A stretch of DNA of 64,000 nucleotides from positions 496,001 to 560,000 of the forward strand of contig PUDQ02000113.1 in NCBI GenBank assembly GCA_002964805.2, given 5' to 3'. Positions 10,591 through 27,464 of this stretch are shown piece after piece. Within the stretch, counting starts at the first letter, position 1. Every line of letters starts with the position of its first letter. Under the pieces are notes generated by a model. It worked only from the letters and a program-made list of their open reading frames with translations, searched no databases and was not told the DNA's origin. The DNA comes from Trametes villosa. Taxonomy: Eukaryota > Basidiomycota > Agaricomycetes > Polyporales > Polyporaceae. The position numbers were made by a program, and so were the translations under genes.

Positions 10591-13442
10591 TCAGCACTGG
10601 TTCAGGAAGCTGTTCTTCGGCCACGCCTGGTGGTAGTCCCCGACCCACGTCGTCAGGTTCGGGTTCGAGTACGCCTCGAGGTACGTCGTGATGTACTCCT
10701 GCGTCGGGAAGTCCGCGGGGTCGCACCCGATGTTCACCGCGTGCGACGGCTGGTACACGCGGATGTAGTCCACGCGCATGTGCACCGGGAACGGCAGGTG
10801 GTCGAGGTCGACGTCCCCGAAGTTGTGCGACATCCCGAGGTTTAGGATGATGTACTGCGCGCGAAAGATGTCAGAGTTTGTGAGGAGGACGGAAAGGGAG
10901 GGAGGGCTTACCATGGGCTCTGGGGAGACGGGCCGCTCCGAGATTTGGACGGTTGGATCGGGGCCCAAGCCAGGACCCATGAGCGTCCACGAGACCTTGT
11001 TATTTGAGATCCAGGTGATGTACTGCCCGAGAGAAAATTCGGTCAGCTATCCTGGCTGGCAAGCGTCTTAGCGAACAGCTACGCACCCCTTCCTCGAACC
11101 CAGGCTGATACTCGAACCCGTATATCGAGAAGCACCCCGCGTCGTACTCGTAGCACAGCGGGTCCGTCGCGGTCACGACCGACGTCGCCTGCTGCGTCAC
11201 GCTCCCCACGAACGAGTTCAGCTCCGAGATCGACGGGTCGACGATGATCATGTTCGCGTCCGAGTTGTTCCACTTGTACGCCTGGTTGAACGGCTGCATC
11301 CCACACCCGCCCGTCAGCATCATTCCCCCCAACTCCTAACCGCATGCAAAGCAGCAGGTACTCACCGCCCACTGCGCGCTCTGCGACACCTGCGCAACGA
11401 GCGGCGTGCCCGTGATCTGCGCCTCGAACATGTCGATCTCGGGCGCCGCGCGCCCGACGAAGCTCCCGTCGCCGTGCTTCGGGCCCGGGTGGCTCTCGCC
11501 GTCGCACGTGCAGCGCGAGAGCTTCTGCCCGGGCAGGAACGACAGAATGCCGTTGTGGCCCGTGTCGCCGCCCGTCTGCGCCGCCGCGGGCTCGTTGTCG
11601 ATCGTCTGGTTCGCGACCGTGCCGATGTCGCACGAGTCGTACGTGTATGGCCACTGGCGTGCGTCAAGTTGCAGGGAAAGATGGGAGATGTGAGAGGGTG
11701 ACAGATCGGGGCGGGAGGGGTCAGCGCTAGGCGTGCGTGATGTATCGGGCGAGATGCGCGTACCATGCCCTCGAGGGATGCGCCGTAGCCTGCGCGGCCG
11801 AGGTTGCCCATTGTCCAGATGGCCGGCCAAAGGCCCACGACGTTGTTCACGCCCGGAAGAGACACGTTCGCCTCGATGTACCCGCCCGTAAAGCAAAACT
11901 TGTTCCACGAAGACATCATGCCTGGAACGAGCCGATCATCAGCCAAATCGCCCTAGAAACACCAAGAAAGACAGCAACAACACACCTCCCTGGAAGTGCA
12001 AGTTATGCGTCTCCTTCCGCTCCAGCGTAATGACAAGGTTCCCATCCTGTGTCGTGATTGCCTCGGGGTCATACCATTCCAAGTTGTTCGTCGCCCAGTA
12101 GTGCAGGTCGACCGCCTCCCAGTACGGGTCGTCGCCCGGGTAGAACGTCCGCCCGTCGACGTTGAACTCGTCCGAGAACACGAGCTCAAACGTCTCCCCG
12201 GAATGCCACGCCTGCTTCGTGTACGCGTCCTTTGGAGTGTCGACGTCGATTAGTCCACGGTGTCCCGGAATATCTGGGAACTAAGAATAGAACGATCATG
12301 AATGGCCGTCGATACCACGCGGTGCTGGGGGGCTGCGCACCTGGCCGGACGCATTCACTCCACCGAGGTTGAACGCTCCCAGCGTGCTGAGAGGTTTCTC
12401 GGTGAGCGCGGTGATCATTGGGTACCCGGCACTGCGAAGAAAAGCATCAGTATACTGTCTATGAATGCAATCACTGCAAGTGAATATTTCTGCGGGCGTA
12501 ACTCCGTGCATGCGCGCGTGCCTGACAGCCCCATGCATTACGCTCAACGCCGGAGCGCAGCAGCCCGAAGACGGATAGACTCTGAGCCGAGGCCATGTGC
12601 CATCTCAACAGGCGTGATGTCCATGATCAGAGAAATCACGCCTGTCCCGAGGCCTGACTTGTGGCACAGTTCCACCGTCCGTTCAAAGTGCACGGCCCGT
12701 CGGATGCGCAGCCTGCTAGAATGCGTCCCGATGGCGTAGCGCGGGATGGGGTCGCCGCGCCGGGAAGAATGGCTCATGCGGGGGACTGTTCGCGCAATTG
12801 GGTCCGAGCGGAAGCCGCGCGCCGCACCGGCGCATGGCGGGTTCGACGCGCAGCCGCACCTTACACCGAAGTAGCCGCGAGAGTGGGGGCGGACAGCGGG
12901 ACACTCACAAGAGGGTCAGGATGCCGGCAATGAGGACGATCAACGCGCCGAGGTTCGTGACGCCGCGCCAGGAGAACACATGGCCGTCGTGTTCGATCCA
13001 TTTGCCCTTATGAGCGGGGACCGGCTCGGGCATGTGCAGCTCGTCATCCTCCTCCTTTGTGTCGAGCGAGAGGTCTGCGCCCCACTTCTGGGGGTCTGGG
13101 GAGAACGTGTACTGTGTGTGGCGGGCGTGAGGTGCTGTGCAGCGCGCTCGAGCGGGCGGGACGTACCTGGTCGCCGAGGGAGAGAGGGCGGCTTGGGCCG
13201 ACGTAGGGGGAATCTGAGGCGGCTGATAATGAAGGACTGCTAGAGAAGGAGGTAAAACGATAGGCTATTGAGGGATATGACGATAATGAGCGTTCGTGGA
13301 GGAGATTTGTGGAGGAGCCCGGGAGGTGAGAGGGTGAGGAGTCGTAGGAGAGCTTGGAGAGGCGGCGCTGGTCGGAGAAAGGATCCGAGAGCGACGAGGG
13401 CGGAGTGGGCGAGGCGGTGGGGAGGATGGGCGAGCCCTGCAT
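10591..13442 (-). CDS. Beta-glucan synthesis-associated protein, Kre6/Skn1 type (GH16)
   Basis: Type II membrane protein of the Kre6/Skn1 family, which supports beta-1,6-glucan assembly in the fungal wall from the secretory pathway. The N-terminal cytosolic part is Ser/Pro-rich (MQGSPILPTASPTPPSS). A membrane anchor lies in the second exon (TNLGALIVLIAGILTLL), followed by a lumenal GH16-like domain with VFSDEFNVDGRTF, LEWYDPEAITTQDGNLVIT, GLWPAIWTMGNLGRAGYGAS and the catalytic signature EIDMFEAQ, matching GH16 ExDxxE. The C-terminus reads VDYIRVYQPSHAVNIGCDP and ends in KNSFLNQC. The first exon spans 13167-13442 and the second starts at 13111. Several paralogues exist in most Agaricomycetes, so KRE6 versus SKN1 cannot be decided. 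Confidence 0.88.
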
Positions 13443-16420
13443 GGCGGGGGACGTCGTGGAGAGCAGGAAGGAGGAAGGAGGGAGGGAGGATTGGGCGGCG
13501 GGGTGGAGACGGTCGCGCGGTCGGGAGTGCGCGTGAAGGAGAAGGAAGGACGGGCGAGGGGAGCACGCGGGAGCGCAAATATTCGGATTGGGCGGGGAGG
13601 GGCGAGACGCGCCATGATGAGTTTGGGACAGGAAAGGAAGAGGGACGCACCAAAGAACAGGACAATATTCCCCCGCGTCAACTGCCTCCTTCCAGCTCTT
13701 TCCCCCGCATTCAGTCCTCCCCATGACGTCAAGACCCCGTAACCCCGTCTATTTTCGCCCGTCCGCGCGAGCACCCACCCTCGCCCGCGTCCTCCCATCT
13801 GCAGCGCGGCCTGCGCGCGCGACGGCCGGCGTACGCGCGCAGTATCGACAGAAGCCACCCAGGTCGCGTCCGGGGCATGGAAGGAGGAACGGACGTTGTC
13901 TCGCTCTCGGGCCCGATCGCTGCCGCCGATCGTCCGCACAATGCCCCCGGCCTTAGCCGGTACGCCGAGCTTACCATTTGAGGAAGGACGCCTGCCTCAT
14001 TTAGACACCGCGCCGAGGCCCTCACTGATCGAGATTGGGCGCCGCGATCGAGAGACGGTGCACCGTGCAGGCGACGACGACAGCGAGCCAAGCATGCGCT
14101 CCGGTCTCTCACTCCTGCCACACAAAGTGCGCCTCTGCACGCAAGTCGCGCTCTCTGCATGCAACGACGAGGTCGTGCTTCCGGAGGTCCGCATCCGCAG
14201 CTTCCTCGCCACACACGGTCTCCGCACAGAAGATGGTAACAGGCGGTGCCGAGCCCACCCTGGCTGGCTCCGGCTACTAATCCTTCCCACCCCGTCCCGC
14301 AGTGTCTCTCCCGTCGTGCTCGCCCCTGCGCTCCGTGCTGCGTCGCTTGACACTCGTCGCCGTCTCGCTGACTGGGCGTGTCTCCCTTGCAACCTCTCCG
14401 TCTCACCCGAGAACATGCCTCCGCGCCGACTTCCCCGCTGCTGCGGTCTCAGAGCAGATCGTCTGCCCGTGAAACACTCGTCACGCACGCAAAGCTACAC
14501 CGACGTCTACAAGCATGCTTGCACTTTAACTCGCCCAAAAGGAGGTCTCGGGGTCCCTGCGCCCATTTTGTCCTCCATAATCAAATCATGATGCTGCCCA
14601 TCGCCGACCGCTCTGGATACTATATACAGTGAGTAACAGGTTTGATATCACCGCGCTCAACAGCTTCGTAGGCCAAGTAGATCCGTTGGCTGTGTTCTAC
14701 TATGCTTCTCCCTTCACCCCGAGCGCACTCGTACGACCCTACGCCGCCCCAATGGCCAAGTGTCGCTCGCAATGGCTTCGACGACACCCCCCGTTGTAAG
14801 TCACCTATTTCCGGCGGATCCCAGCTGTACCACCGTTACTCCCGGGGATTCACGGCTCGAATAACTGCACTGTCACCCAGATGTCGCTGCTGGGCGATGC
14901 GCCAACGGGCGAGGTACGACAGATAGCCGTTCTCCGAGCGACTCCGGACACAAACTACAGAACGCCCGCAGTCCCGGGCCCACAGACGGCGATCTACGCG
15001 GCTACACAAAGAACCAGAACCTGACGGGTTAACGGTAGGCTGCCCTTCGACATCTGCTTAGACTATGACTTACCTTGCGATGTGATCATGCGCGCCGAGG
15101 GATGCTATGCCCAAGATACTCGGCGCACTCGACGACAGCAGGCTAGCGCGTCCAGACGGTACTCGAGCGTCCGACTCGACGTCGGACGGTGTCGCGCATC
15201 CTAATGCCTAGGCACCATATCACGCAGCGCCCGCAGTAGTCCAGGGCGGGCACGGACGCTAGACTGCAGTCAGAGCCACTGGTGGGAGCGCTAGGCCGGA
15301 TAGCGAGCGGGGGCGCGGGCGATGGCGGCAAACGACAGCGCTGTGCTGCGCGGCGATGGGGCGCGATGTCAAGACTCGGCGGGCCGTCTTCAGGGCCAGG
15401 ATATCGTACGTCCGGGCCCGGTGATGGTGCTGTTTGATAGTATCATGTTATGAAGGTCTAGCTGGGTCTCCCCGCTGATATGCTGTTGGGCTGAGACACA
15501 GCGCGGTCGGTGGTTCGCGGCGGGCTGAAGGCGCGACGCCCGAGGGCATAGCCCACAGATCTGCCTCGGCGGTCTTGACGTGTCGGGGTCGTGTACAGCG
15601 GATTGACATGGCGGACGCCACAGCACAACGAGTCCTCGTCGAACACGCCGCGGGCAAGGGTATCCGTGGACGTCGAAGTCACTACGTACAGCCATGTCCT
15701 ACTAGCGGAACCCAATAAGACATACGGGCGCTGATAATATAGGACTCACCACGCTAACATGACCGCCGCCACACAAGCAGGTTGCAAGCCGTTAAACCCA
15801 AGAATTGATGCATATGATATACGCGCGCAGACATGTCGACTACGGATACAGCGCTAAACCTCGGTGAGTACTACACGGGACAACGTCCCAAGATGGGCGA
15901 ATGTGATGGGCGGGAGAAGGTAGTCAATGCGGAGTGGGGGTCGGATGTTTCGAAGAGGAGGGGTAGATGATTGACAGTAGAGGTGGGGGAGGCACTGCAG
16001 TATGTACGTGAGATGGATGTGGGTCCGCAAAGACGCGAGATATGTTGGGCAGAAGGTGAACAGTGGACGTGAATGTCCGGATATCTAGCATGCGTGTGAT
16101 GCTGAGGCGTTTCGTGTTTCGTGGAGGTAGATGCGTCGATAGAGACATAAAAACGTGTGGTGCGGGATAGGACAGAGGGAATGGAGGTCAGCGCGCCCGA
16201 TGGTGGAAGAACTCATGACGGGGACCCAGGATGTGATGATGCAAGGAGTAGCATGGAGGGGAGCTGTTGTACATATTGTCGCGGGGTATATGTTAGAGCC
16301 GTTGTGGGGGCGGCGGCGGGGGGCGTCGCGCGTATTTTTCTTTCGTGCCAGGCGATGCAAGAAACAGGGACGACGTGGGCAGGGACAGGGGCGAGGTGGA
16401 CGAGGGGACCGCTGATGTGG
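13443..16420. other. Gene-poor stretch, no supported gene
   Basis: Nearly 3 kb. The first few hundred bases upstream of 13442 must hold the Kre6-like promoter. An open frame at 13896-14591 (plus) and one at 15390-15695 (minus) have no recognisable domain and no convincing splice context. Base composition falls from about 14.6 kb on. It could hold a decayed gene or mobile element, or a fungus-specific gene I cannot recognise. Confidence 0.4.
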
Positions 16421-18640
16421 CTAGCACGAGCGCAGCAGTGCCTGCGCACGGCTCGCGTGCGCCTTGTCGACCAAGAGGTTCGCGGTCTTGTACGTCGAGC
16501 TGTACATGTGGTTGATCCCGTTCTCCTCCAGCGTCCGCGAGAAGCGGTTCACCAAACCGTGTTTCTCTGCGCCCACAGTCAACATGCGTTCGCATCTGCG
16601 CAGGCATCACCGAACGACGACTCACCGAGGCCGAACTTCCTGAGGTCGATCTGGAGGCACTTGAGCGTACCATGAGGCTCCGGGAGGGCGCCATCGGCAT
16701 CGTCCTCGTCGTCCGTCACCTCCTCTTCCTCCTCGGCCCACCGCTCCGGAGAAGCGTTCCGGGAGTCTAGAGTGTCGAGCTCCTGGCTGCACATCATCAT
16801 GTGTCGCTCGCTCGCGGGGAACAACGTCGCCAGTAGTGAGACGGGAGCGGCGAGGGAGGACCCTTCGGGGGTGCGCGTGAATGAGAAGAACGGGACTAGG
16901 GGTGGCGGTGTCGAGTCGCTCGACGACGACGAGGTGGATCGGGAGCGGGGACTGGAGGGAGTACCCTTCGAAGAGGGCTGGATCGTCCGTAGGGTATCCA
17001 GATGCCGTAGTCGAGGGCGCCGACTGCCCGTGTCGTCCTCGCCATCACTCGAGTCACCGTCGTCGGTAGAGTCGTCAGGCGTGTCCTCGTTGCCCCGCTC
17101 GAGAACAGGCGACTCGGGGTCGTCGCCCGCTATCGGATCCATTTTCGGCGACTCCGGCGCGACGCGCGTGGTGGTATCGCTCCCGCTTCCCACTTCCCCT
17201 TCGTTGAAGGAGAGAACGTGAATATGCTCCTCCGGCAATGCGGACAGCTCGACAGGAGATTGCGGCCGAGGAGGACGCGCTTTCCTCTCCGACGCCCGAC
17301 CAGACAGCTTTGAAGACCCAAGGATGAGCTCGGGGAAGGCGACCAGCTTGATAATTTTGAGCGACCAGGTGTCCGCGCTGTCGTCGGCAAGACCGACGCA
17401 CGTGATGTCAGGTGAGAGTGCACGGACGTCGCATGCCGAGGGAGAGTGGGATAGTGTCCGACTACGCGTAGGGCGGACGGGAGAGGCGCTCGTCGGTCCC
17501 GCCTCCTCAACGGTCCCGGGGCTGCTCCCATCGTCGGGTGGAGAAGACATCCGATGAAGAAAGTCCGGCCGCGAGCTTGAGCTACTGCTCGTCGTGCCGC
17601 TCGTGTTGCTGCGGGACCGCGTGAAGACGATGCCGCTCTCGCCGCGCCCCGTGCCCTGGAATGTGTTCAGGTCTATCAGGCCGGCAGAGTGGTCGTCCTC
17701 GCCGGTTGGCGAGATCAGGGGGGAGGCGAAGGTCGAGATCTGCGCGGTTAGGTTGGTGGGATCGGAGAGGTACAGATCAAATCCCGCAGAACCCAGGAGG
17801 GACATGACTTCGGCGAGACGGCCCTCCTTGACCTGTGAGGTGAGAGGTATTCAGTACGACTTCAATGCCGAGTCACACAATTGCGTAAAACAGGTCTGGG
17901 ACATCGGAGGCAGGCGTCGCCAACGCGTAATGAATCGCATCGCAGCGAAGACGAAGGGATGCAGATAAGAAACAAGGGTGGTCAGAAGCGAGAAGAGTCA
18001 TACGTCTTTACGTACTGAACGGCAGTGAACACGCAGCAGCGGCTGTATGACTAGACCTAGTGGTCACCCCCTAGGCGAATAAAAATGACACTCACGAAGA
18101 TAAAGTCGCTCATGTACGAGGACTGGTATAGGATCGAAATCCCAGCAGCGGCTAGAGGTGCAGAGAGTTCATGTACCCTAGCGCCAGAGTTGTCTGCGGG
18201 ACGAACATACGAGTACAGAGTGAGTCAATATTTAGACCAGAGGTAATGAGGGGGACGGTATACGCACCTAGGCTGTCGGAATGAGAGTCGATCTGCAGTA
18301 CTTTCCACCGTTCGGAGGTGACCTCGACAGGTTCCCAGTCATCCTTGACGCGCCTTGCCTGTCGAGGTGAGTGCTGGGTGTCCGTCCGGGCATCGCGTTC
18401 GCGTTGGCGCAACCTACGCGCGTCCTTCCTAGCGGCCTTGTGGAACTCTTGGACGGTGTCATACTCGGCGAACAGGCTGACTTCGACTTCGTTACATGTT
18501 ACGTTCAAGAACACAGGGTCGGGCTGAAGTATCTGGCGAAGGACATGCTGGGTAAAATGCTCGAGCCGCGAACGGGGTAGATGGACGAGCGAAAGGGAGA
18601 CGGGCAGCAAGGAGATAGTCACGCTCTCGGCGTCGCTCAT
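16421..18640 (-). CDS. CASTOR-like ACT-domain protein
   Basis: Resembles the GATS/CASTOR family of tandem ACT-domain proteins; animal members sense arginine upstream of TORC1, and the fungal role is not established. The first exon has VFLNVTCNEVEVSLFAEYD and WKVLQIDSHSDSLG. The next gives ARVHELSAPLAAAGISILY then QSSYMSDFIFVKEGRLAEV, the typical ACT sequence and the strongest evidence. A long exon (to 16579) starts MSLLGSAGFDLYLSDP and includes a large acidic, Ser-rich insert (EEEEEVTDDEDDADG). The final exon has a second ACT-like piece, NGINHMYSSTYKTANLLV, ending LLRSC. I prefer the Met at 18640 (MSDAESV); one at 18661 is in frame. The insert makes it longer than animal CASTOR proteins. Confidence 0.7.
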
Positions 18641-22703
<4,063 letters not shown>

Positions 22704-22907
22704 CTTCCTCAACGTGGTGGGTTTGTGTGTCCAAGTACCACACTCATCCACAGATCGCGGAGTAGCGTGCAGACGCCCAAGATTATCTAGGCACCCATAT
22801 TGCGCGCCTTTCCTTTCCGGGAGTACTCGCGCCACAGCGCGTATCGCGCAGCCTCGCCGCCTTCGCCTCGGACGCTGAACACACCTTTCCCCAGCCCCGC
22901 CACCACC
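22704..22907. promoter_or_regulatory. Shared divergent promoter of the JMJD7-like gene and Did2
   Basis: Only 204 bases separate the two start codons. A CT-rich run (GCGCCTTTCCTTTCC) precedes the Did2 start, which has a good context (CACCACCATGA). Confidence 0.55.
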
Positions 22908-23818
22908 ATGAGCAACCTTGAAAGTGAGTACGGTCAGTCGTCTTCTAGTACGTGCTGCTGATATCTCCCAGAGACTCTGTTCCAGCTGAAGGTTCGCCTC
23001 CTGAGCTGAACTACTCGCACACACACGAGCATGACGCTATAACCCGTCCCCGCCACAGTTCACCGCAAAGTCGCTGAACCGCCAAGCGAAGAAAGCGCAG
23101 AAAGATGAGAACGTCGAGAAGGCGAAGCTGAAGAAGGTGCGCCCCTTCTGCCCCCTCCATCTCCTGCGCAAGTCCACTGACCACGCACCTCAGGCGCTGC
23201 AGCAGGGCAACGCCGATGGCGCGCGGATATACGCAGGGAACGCGATCCGGAAGAAGAACGAGGCGCTGAACCTGCTGCGCCTCTCGAGCCGCGTCGACGC
23301 CGTCTCGAGCCGTGTCGAGACCGCGGTCACGATGCGCCAGGTCTCGGGGAACATGGCGTCCGTGGTGAAGGGCATGGACAAGGCGATGGAGAGCATGAAC
23401 CTCGAGCGGGTGCGTCCCCCTTTCTACCCCTCCCTCTCCCCTCCCTCTTCCTCTCCGCCCCCCTCATCTCCCTGGCACTCTCGCCGCTTTGAGCAAAACA
23501 CCAGGGCTGGGGCTGACTGGAGGCGGGCGATCCCAGATATCGGTCGTGATGGACAAGTTCGAGTCGCAGTTCTCGGACCTGGACGTGCAGACGTCGTACA
23601 TGGAGGAGACGATGTCGGCGACGACCGCGGTCTCGACGCCGCAGGACGAGGTGGACGCGCTCATGAAGCAGACCGCGGAGGAGGCGAACATCGAGCTCCA
23701 GCACGACCTCGCCTCGCCCGTGCAGGACGCGCCGCAGGTCGAGGTCGCGAAGGAGCGCATCGGCGAGGAGGACGACTCGCTCGCCGCGCGCCTCCGCGCG
23801 CTGCGCCCCGCGACGTAA
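22908..23818 (+). CDS. DID2: ESCRT-III-associated protein Did2/CHMP1
   Basis: Late-acting ESCRT-III subunit that recruits Vps4 during multivesicular body formation. Five exons fit a 203-residue product: 22908-22923, 22972-22991, 23059-23136, 23194-23409 and 23537-23818. Spliced start is [20 protein letters not shown], then [20 protein letters not shown] and [20 protein letters not shown], the basic N-terminal helices. The middle has [19 protein letters not shown] and [20 protein letters not shown]. The C-terminus [15 protein letters not shown] matches the MIT-interacting motif that binds Vps4. The length fits CHMP1 (about 196 residues). The first two exons are only 16 and 20 bases, easily missed by automated annotation. 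The second donor (GTTCGC) is weak but keeps the frame. Confidence 0.92.
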
Positions 23819-24509
23819 CCGGCGGAGCGCTTCGTATGTAGAGCCGGATGAATCACGATGGACTGGGATGGGTGCTCGTCCGTTCACGCAGCTTGTATAC
23901 CTTGTTAATGTACTATCGCGGTATGTATTACTTCGGATCGCCCCTCGAACGCACGCAAGGACATGAAGACACGGGAAATTAGGATATCATAATGAGCGCG
24001 TGCGTGAGCAGGCATGGCGAGACCGTAGACGAATTACAAGGCGTGGTCGACATCCGAGGCACATCTAATGTAGCTGGTCGTAAAGGGCGCGATGCACAAT
24101 GCCAAAAACCAGAACCGAAATCGAAACGGAAGAGTACATGAAGATTCCGACTAGAAAATACAAAGCGAAGGGGAGTAGAGCACGAGAGAACCGGAGACGT
24201 GGAGACATCACATAGTAGATCGAGAGCATATGCGGCATCAGCGAGGCGTGAGGGAGGGGCGAAGGCGAAGGCGTGAGCGATGATCTTCCAGAGGGCGTGG
24301 AGAGGGCGTTATGGCAGAAACGTGGACGACGGCGTGAACGGGGCAACAAATAGGCTATACGTTACGTGCGGGAAACGCCGTGAGCAGCGCGGGTCGTGGA
24401 CGAAGGAAGAACCAGCAGGCCGGAAATGAAGGGCCCGACGTAAAGGAGGCAGGGAAGAAGGGGGCATAAACGCATGAACGGGAACAGGAGCAGGCGAGTC
24501 CCAGCGAGT
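23819..24509. other. Convergent intergenic region
   Basis: Between the stops of Did2 and the SR-rich orphan. It should contain both 3' UTRs. No gene or repeat is seen. Confidence 0.5.
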
Positions 24510-27464
24510 TCATCGGTTCTCAGAGTCCTGCACGACGCGTAGGAACTTGTCCAGCAGTATGCGCTTCCGCCGGTGGTCCACGCCGGGCGCGCCGTCGAGC
24601 AGCCGCTCGATGTGCGCGAGCAGCCCGTACGGCCCGTCCAGCGGGATCGCGTTCGCGTCGAACCGGTGCACATCTGCAGGCAAGCATCAGTGTAAGCAAC
24701 ATTCGGGCGCGGTACGACAATGTGTAAATGGACTGACATGTTTTGAAGATACCGTACGCCGAGTCCCCAAGCGCCTCCTTGAAGGCCACCGCGACGTCCG
24801 ACGCAGCCCCAACACCCAGTCTCCCCTCCTCATCCACACCCCGCCATCTGGACTTTGACCTCGCAGCTGTGGTCGTTGCACTCGCACCTAGGTGTCGCGG
24901 TCCGACCTTTAGCACCGCCTCCTCTCGCACCCTACTCGGCGCCCACGTCAAACCCAAGCCAAGGTCAAGCGATCGGCCTTTGCCCGCTGCACGCGCTTGC
25001 TGCGAGCGCGACGGCGGGGGGTTGAACAACGGCGACTCCGGGCGAGCAGCTTGACGCGCAGCAGCACGTTTCTCGTTGTCTGCGGGTGAACCAGGTATCG
25101 GCGGCACGGCGGGCTCGAACTTGAACGGCCCGTGCGAGCCACGAGCCATCCGCTTCCCGCCGCTGCGGCCCCAGCTCCCGTCGCGCGCATGCTGCGACGA
25201 GCTGCCCGAGTGCGAGGAGATCGGGGATGCCGGCGCGGCGTCCCGGTGGTGGTTCGGAACGGCGAGCCCGCCGCGGTTCTGTGGTTGAGACGACGATGAA
25301 TGTGAGTGGCCATGCCGCTGCCCCGAGCTCGACTGCGAGTTGTCCGTGGCGCGCCTCGATGGCGGCTCCGCGAAGCGCACGTCCGGTGGCGAGCGGCCTT
25401 TGCCCTTGTCGAGAGCCCCACGCGTGTGCGGGAGAGACGAGGGCGCAAAAGCAGGCTCCAGCGAGTCGTCCGTGGCCCGCCTCGAAGGCGTTCCTCGTGC
25501 GCTGAGACTCCGTTGCAGAGCATGTGGCGCAGGCCCTCCGACGCCCATCGTGCGCAGGGCGGTCTTGAGACTCACGCCCGCATTCCCGCCACCGACGCCC
25601 GCGGAGACCGGCCGCTCGAAGTCAAAGCTACCGTGCTTGATGCGCTTTCCATGGGCCGCAAGCCGATCAGCGCCCGAGCGCGAGTGTGTGTGCGAGTGCG
25701 GGTCCTTGCTCCCGCTGCCGTTGCTGCGATTGCTCGTCGTCTTCTCCAGTGGTACCGCTGAGAGCGCGGGCGCCGGGTGGGATTCACGCTCGCGCGGCCT
25801 GTCCCTCGGGAGCGGCGAGCCGACGCGCCTCGGGTGGGTGATGTGCTCGCGGTCCTTCTCGCGCATCTCCAGGTCCCTCCGCCGTTCCCGCGCCTTCTCC
25901 TTCTCTTTCTCCCGACCGTCGGGCGTCCTCTCGGCCTCCCGGGACCTGCTCCGCCGCGCCCGTTCCCGCTCCTTCCCCTTCTCCTGCGACGTATGCGAGC
26001 CCTTGGAGGAGCCGCCCAATCCGCACAGCGGGGAACAGCGGCCCTCCATAACGCTCGCCCGCGTGTCTTCGTCGCCTTCCGGCCGCGCGTATCCACCGCG
26101 GGCCATCGGCGGTGACGAGCTGAGCACATGCACGGGGACATGGCGAGGTTGTGGAGCGACGAGGCCAGGCAGGGCAGACGTCTTCCCGTGGTGGTCCGCG
26201 GATACGCAGGACGTCAGGCATTGAGCGTCGGGTTCCTCGCCCACATGCACGGCAATGCCCTTCCGGGTGCTCTTCTGCGAGCGACCGGAGCCCGACTTCG
26301 CTGCCCAGGAACGTTCTTCAGGCCCATGCCACAGCGGGTCGGGTGCTGAAGGTGCTGCGGGTGATGGCGTCGTTGGCCGTGACCTACCTCTCGCCGACTC
26401 ACTGAAGGAGCTCTTGCGAGGGCTAGAGAGCAGCATCCCGAAGAGATTGAACGACTTGCCCTTCCTCGACGGGTTCGACTTTGTTGGCTCCATAGGAACC
26501 AGCTGCGCTACGAGCTCAGCCGTAGCATGAGGTCCGGGCCGGGGAATGGGGACAAGCTCGGGCGGCCTCTTCGAACGCGACTTGCTGCCTACGGGCGTTG
26601 GCGATGCGGTGCCGGACAAAGGGCGTGAAGGTGACCTCGTCATTGGCCGCGATGGACCTGCAACTGGGGCGTCTTCGTGGGGCTCGAGGCTGGAATGGCG
26701 CGCGTGGAGGCGCAGGGAGGCGGTGTGCAGAGTCGTCGGCATTGGGTCGACGATGGCGTCGAGCGAGCGCGAGCGCCGCTTCTTTGAGCGAGAGCGGGAC
26801 CGTGAGCGACTGAGGAAATTGGCGATCTGCAGGGGAGGGCCGTTAAATTGCCATGTTGTGGGCGCATGGTAGGGACGCATCTGCCCGTCAGGACCGATCG
26901 CTCAAGAAACACGAGCCGGGGGTACGCACCCTAGCACCGAACCCCCTGCCGGGACGCTCTTCAGCAGGGTCGTCCATGCTTGCGACTTCCAGGTCTACAG
27001 CGTGCGCGGAGAGCTTGACATAGTCTGCGTAGACGAGATGTTCGTTCTCGGGATCTTCCGCCTGGACGGCAACGTGCCCAAGGCGCGGGGTCAGAGGATG
27101 CCAAAGATGCGACGCGGCTGATCGGCGACGGTACGGACCTGGGCAGAGAGGACTGTGCGGAGGGGCTGCGACTTGCTGTTCGAGCGGAGGAGGGAGTAGA
27201 ACTGGAGGCGTCCGGGCAGGCGTACAACACGTGTTAGGCACCGCGCGGACCGTGTACATGGGATGCGCAGGGGGCGTGCTGAGAACTCACGTCTTTGGAG
27301 AATCGCACCCGTGCTGCGTCTATCAAACCTAAGCTCGCCCGCCGCTCGCCCTTGTCCGAGCGGTCCGCTGGGTGGATGGGGTGGGTGCCGGAGTCGAGGA
27401 GAGATGTCGGGGTGGTCGAGGGCGCGAGGGACGAGTCTGTGATGGTTGATTCGGCGTCTGCCAT
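24510..27464 (-). CDS. SR-rich, intrinsically disordered protein of unknown function
   Basis: I do not recognise the family. Five exons join in frame to 891 codons: 27291-27464, 27139-27201, 26930-27061, 24738-26880 and 24510-24673. The N-terminal segment after splicing reads RFSKD|FYSLLRSNSKSQPLRTV and DPENEHLVYADYVKLSAHAV, a folded-looking part that is probably the conserved core. The long fourth exon opens MRPYHAPTTWQFNGPPLQIA and is disordered, with Arg-Ser dipeptides (SRSRSRSRSKKRRSRS), Glu/Arg-rich charged runs and many Ser/Pro. The end is compact again: SDVAVAFKEALGDSAYGIFK, then HRFDANAIPLDGPYGLLAHI and HRRKRILLDKFLRVVQDSEN. RS tracts suggest nuclear or phospho-regulated behaviour, but this is inference. 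Confidence 0.7.

Noticed and set aside
13896..14591. Plus-strand open frame of 231 codons
   Set aside because: No recognisable domain, overlapping frames of similar length on the other strand, and GC-rich composition that favours chance frames.
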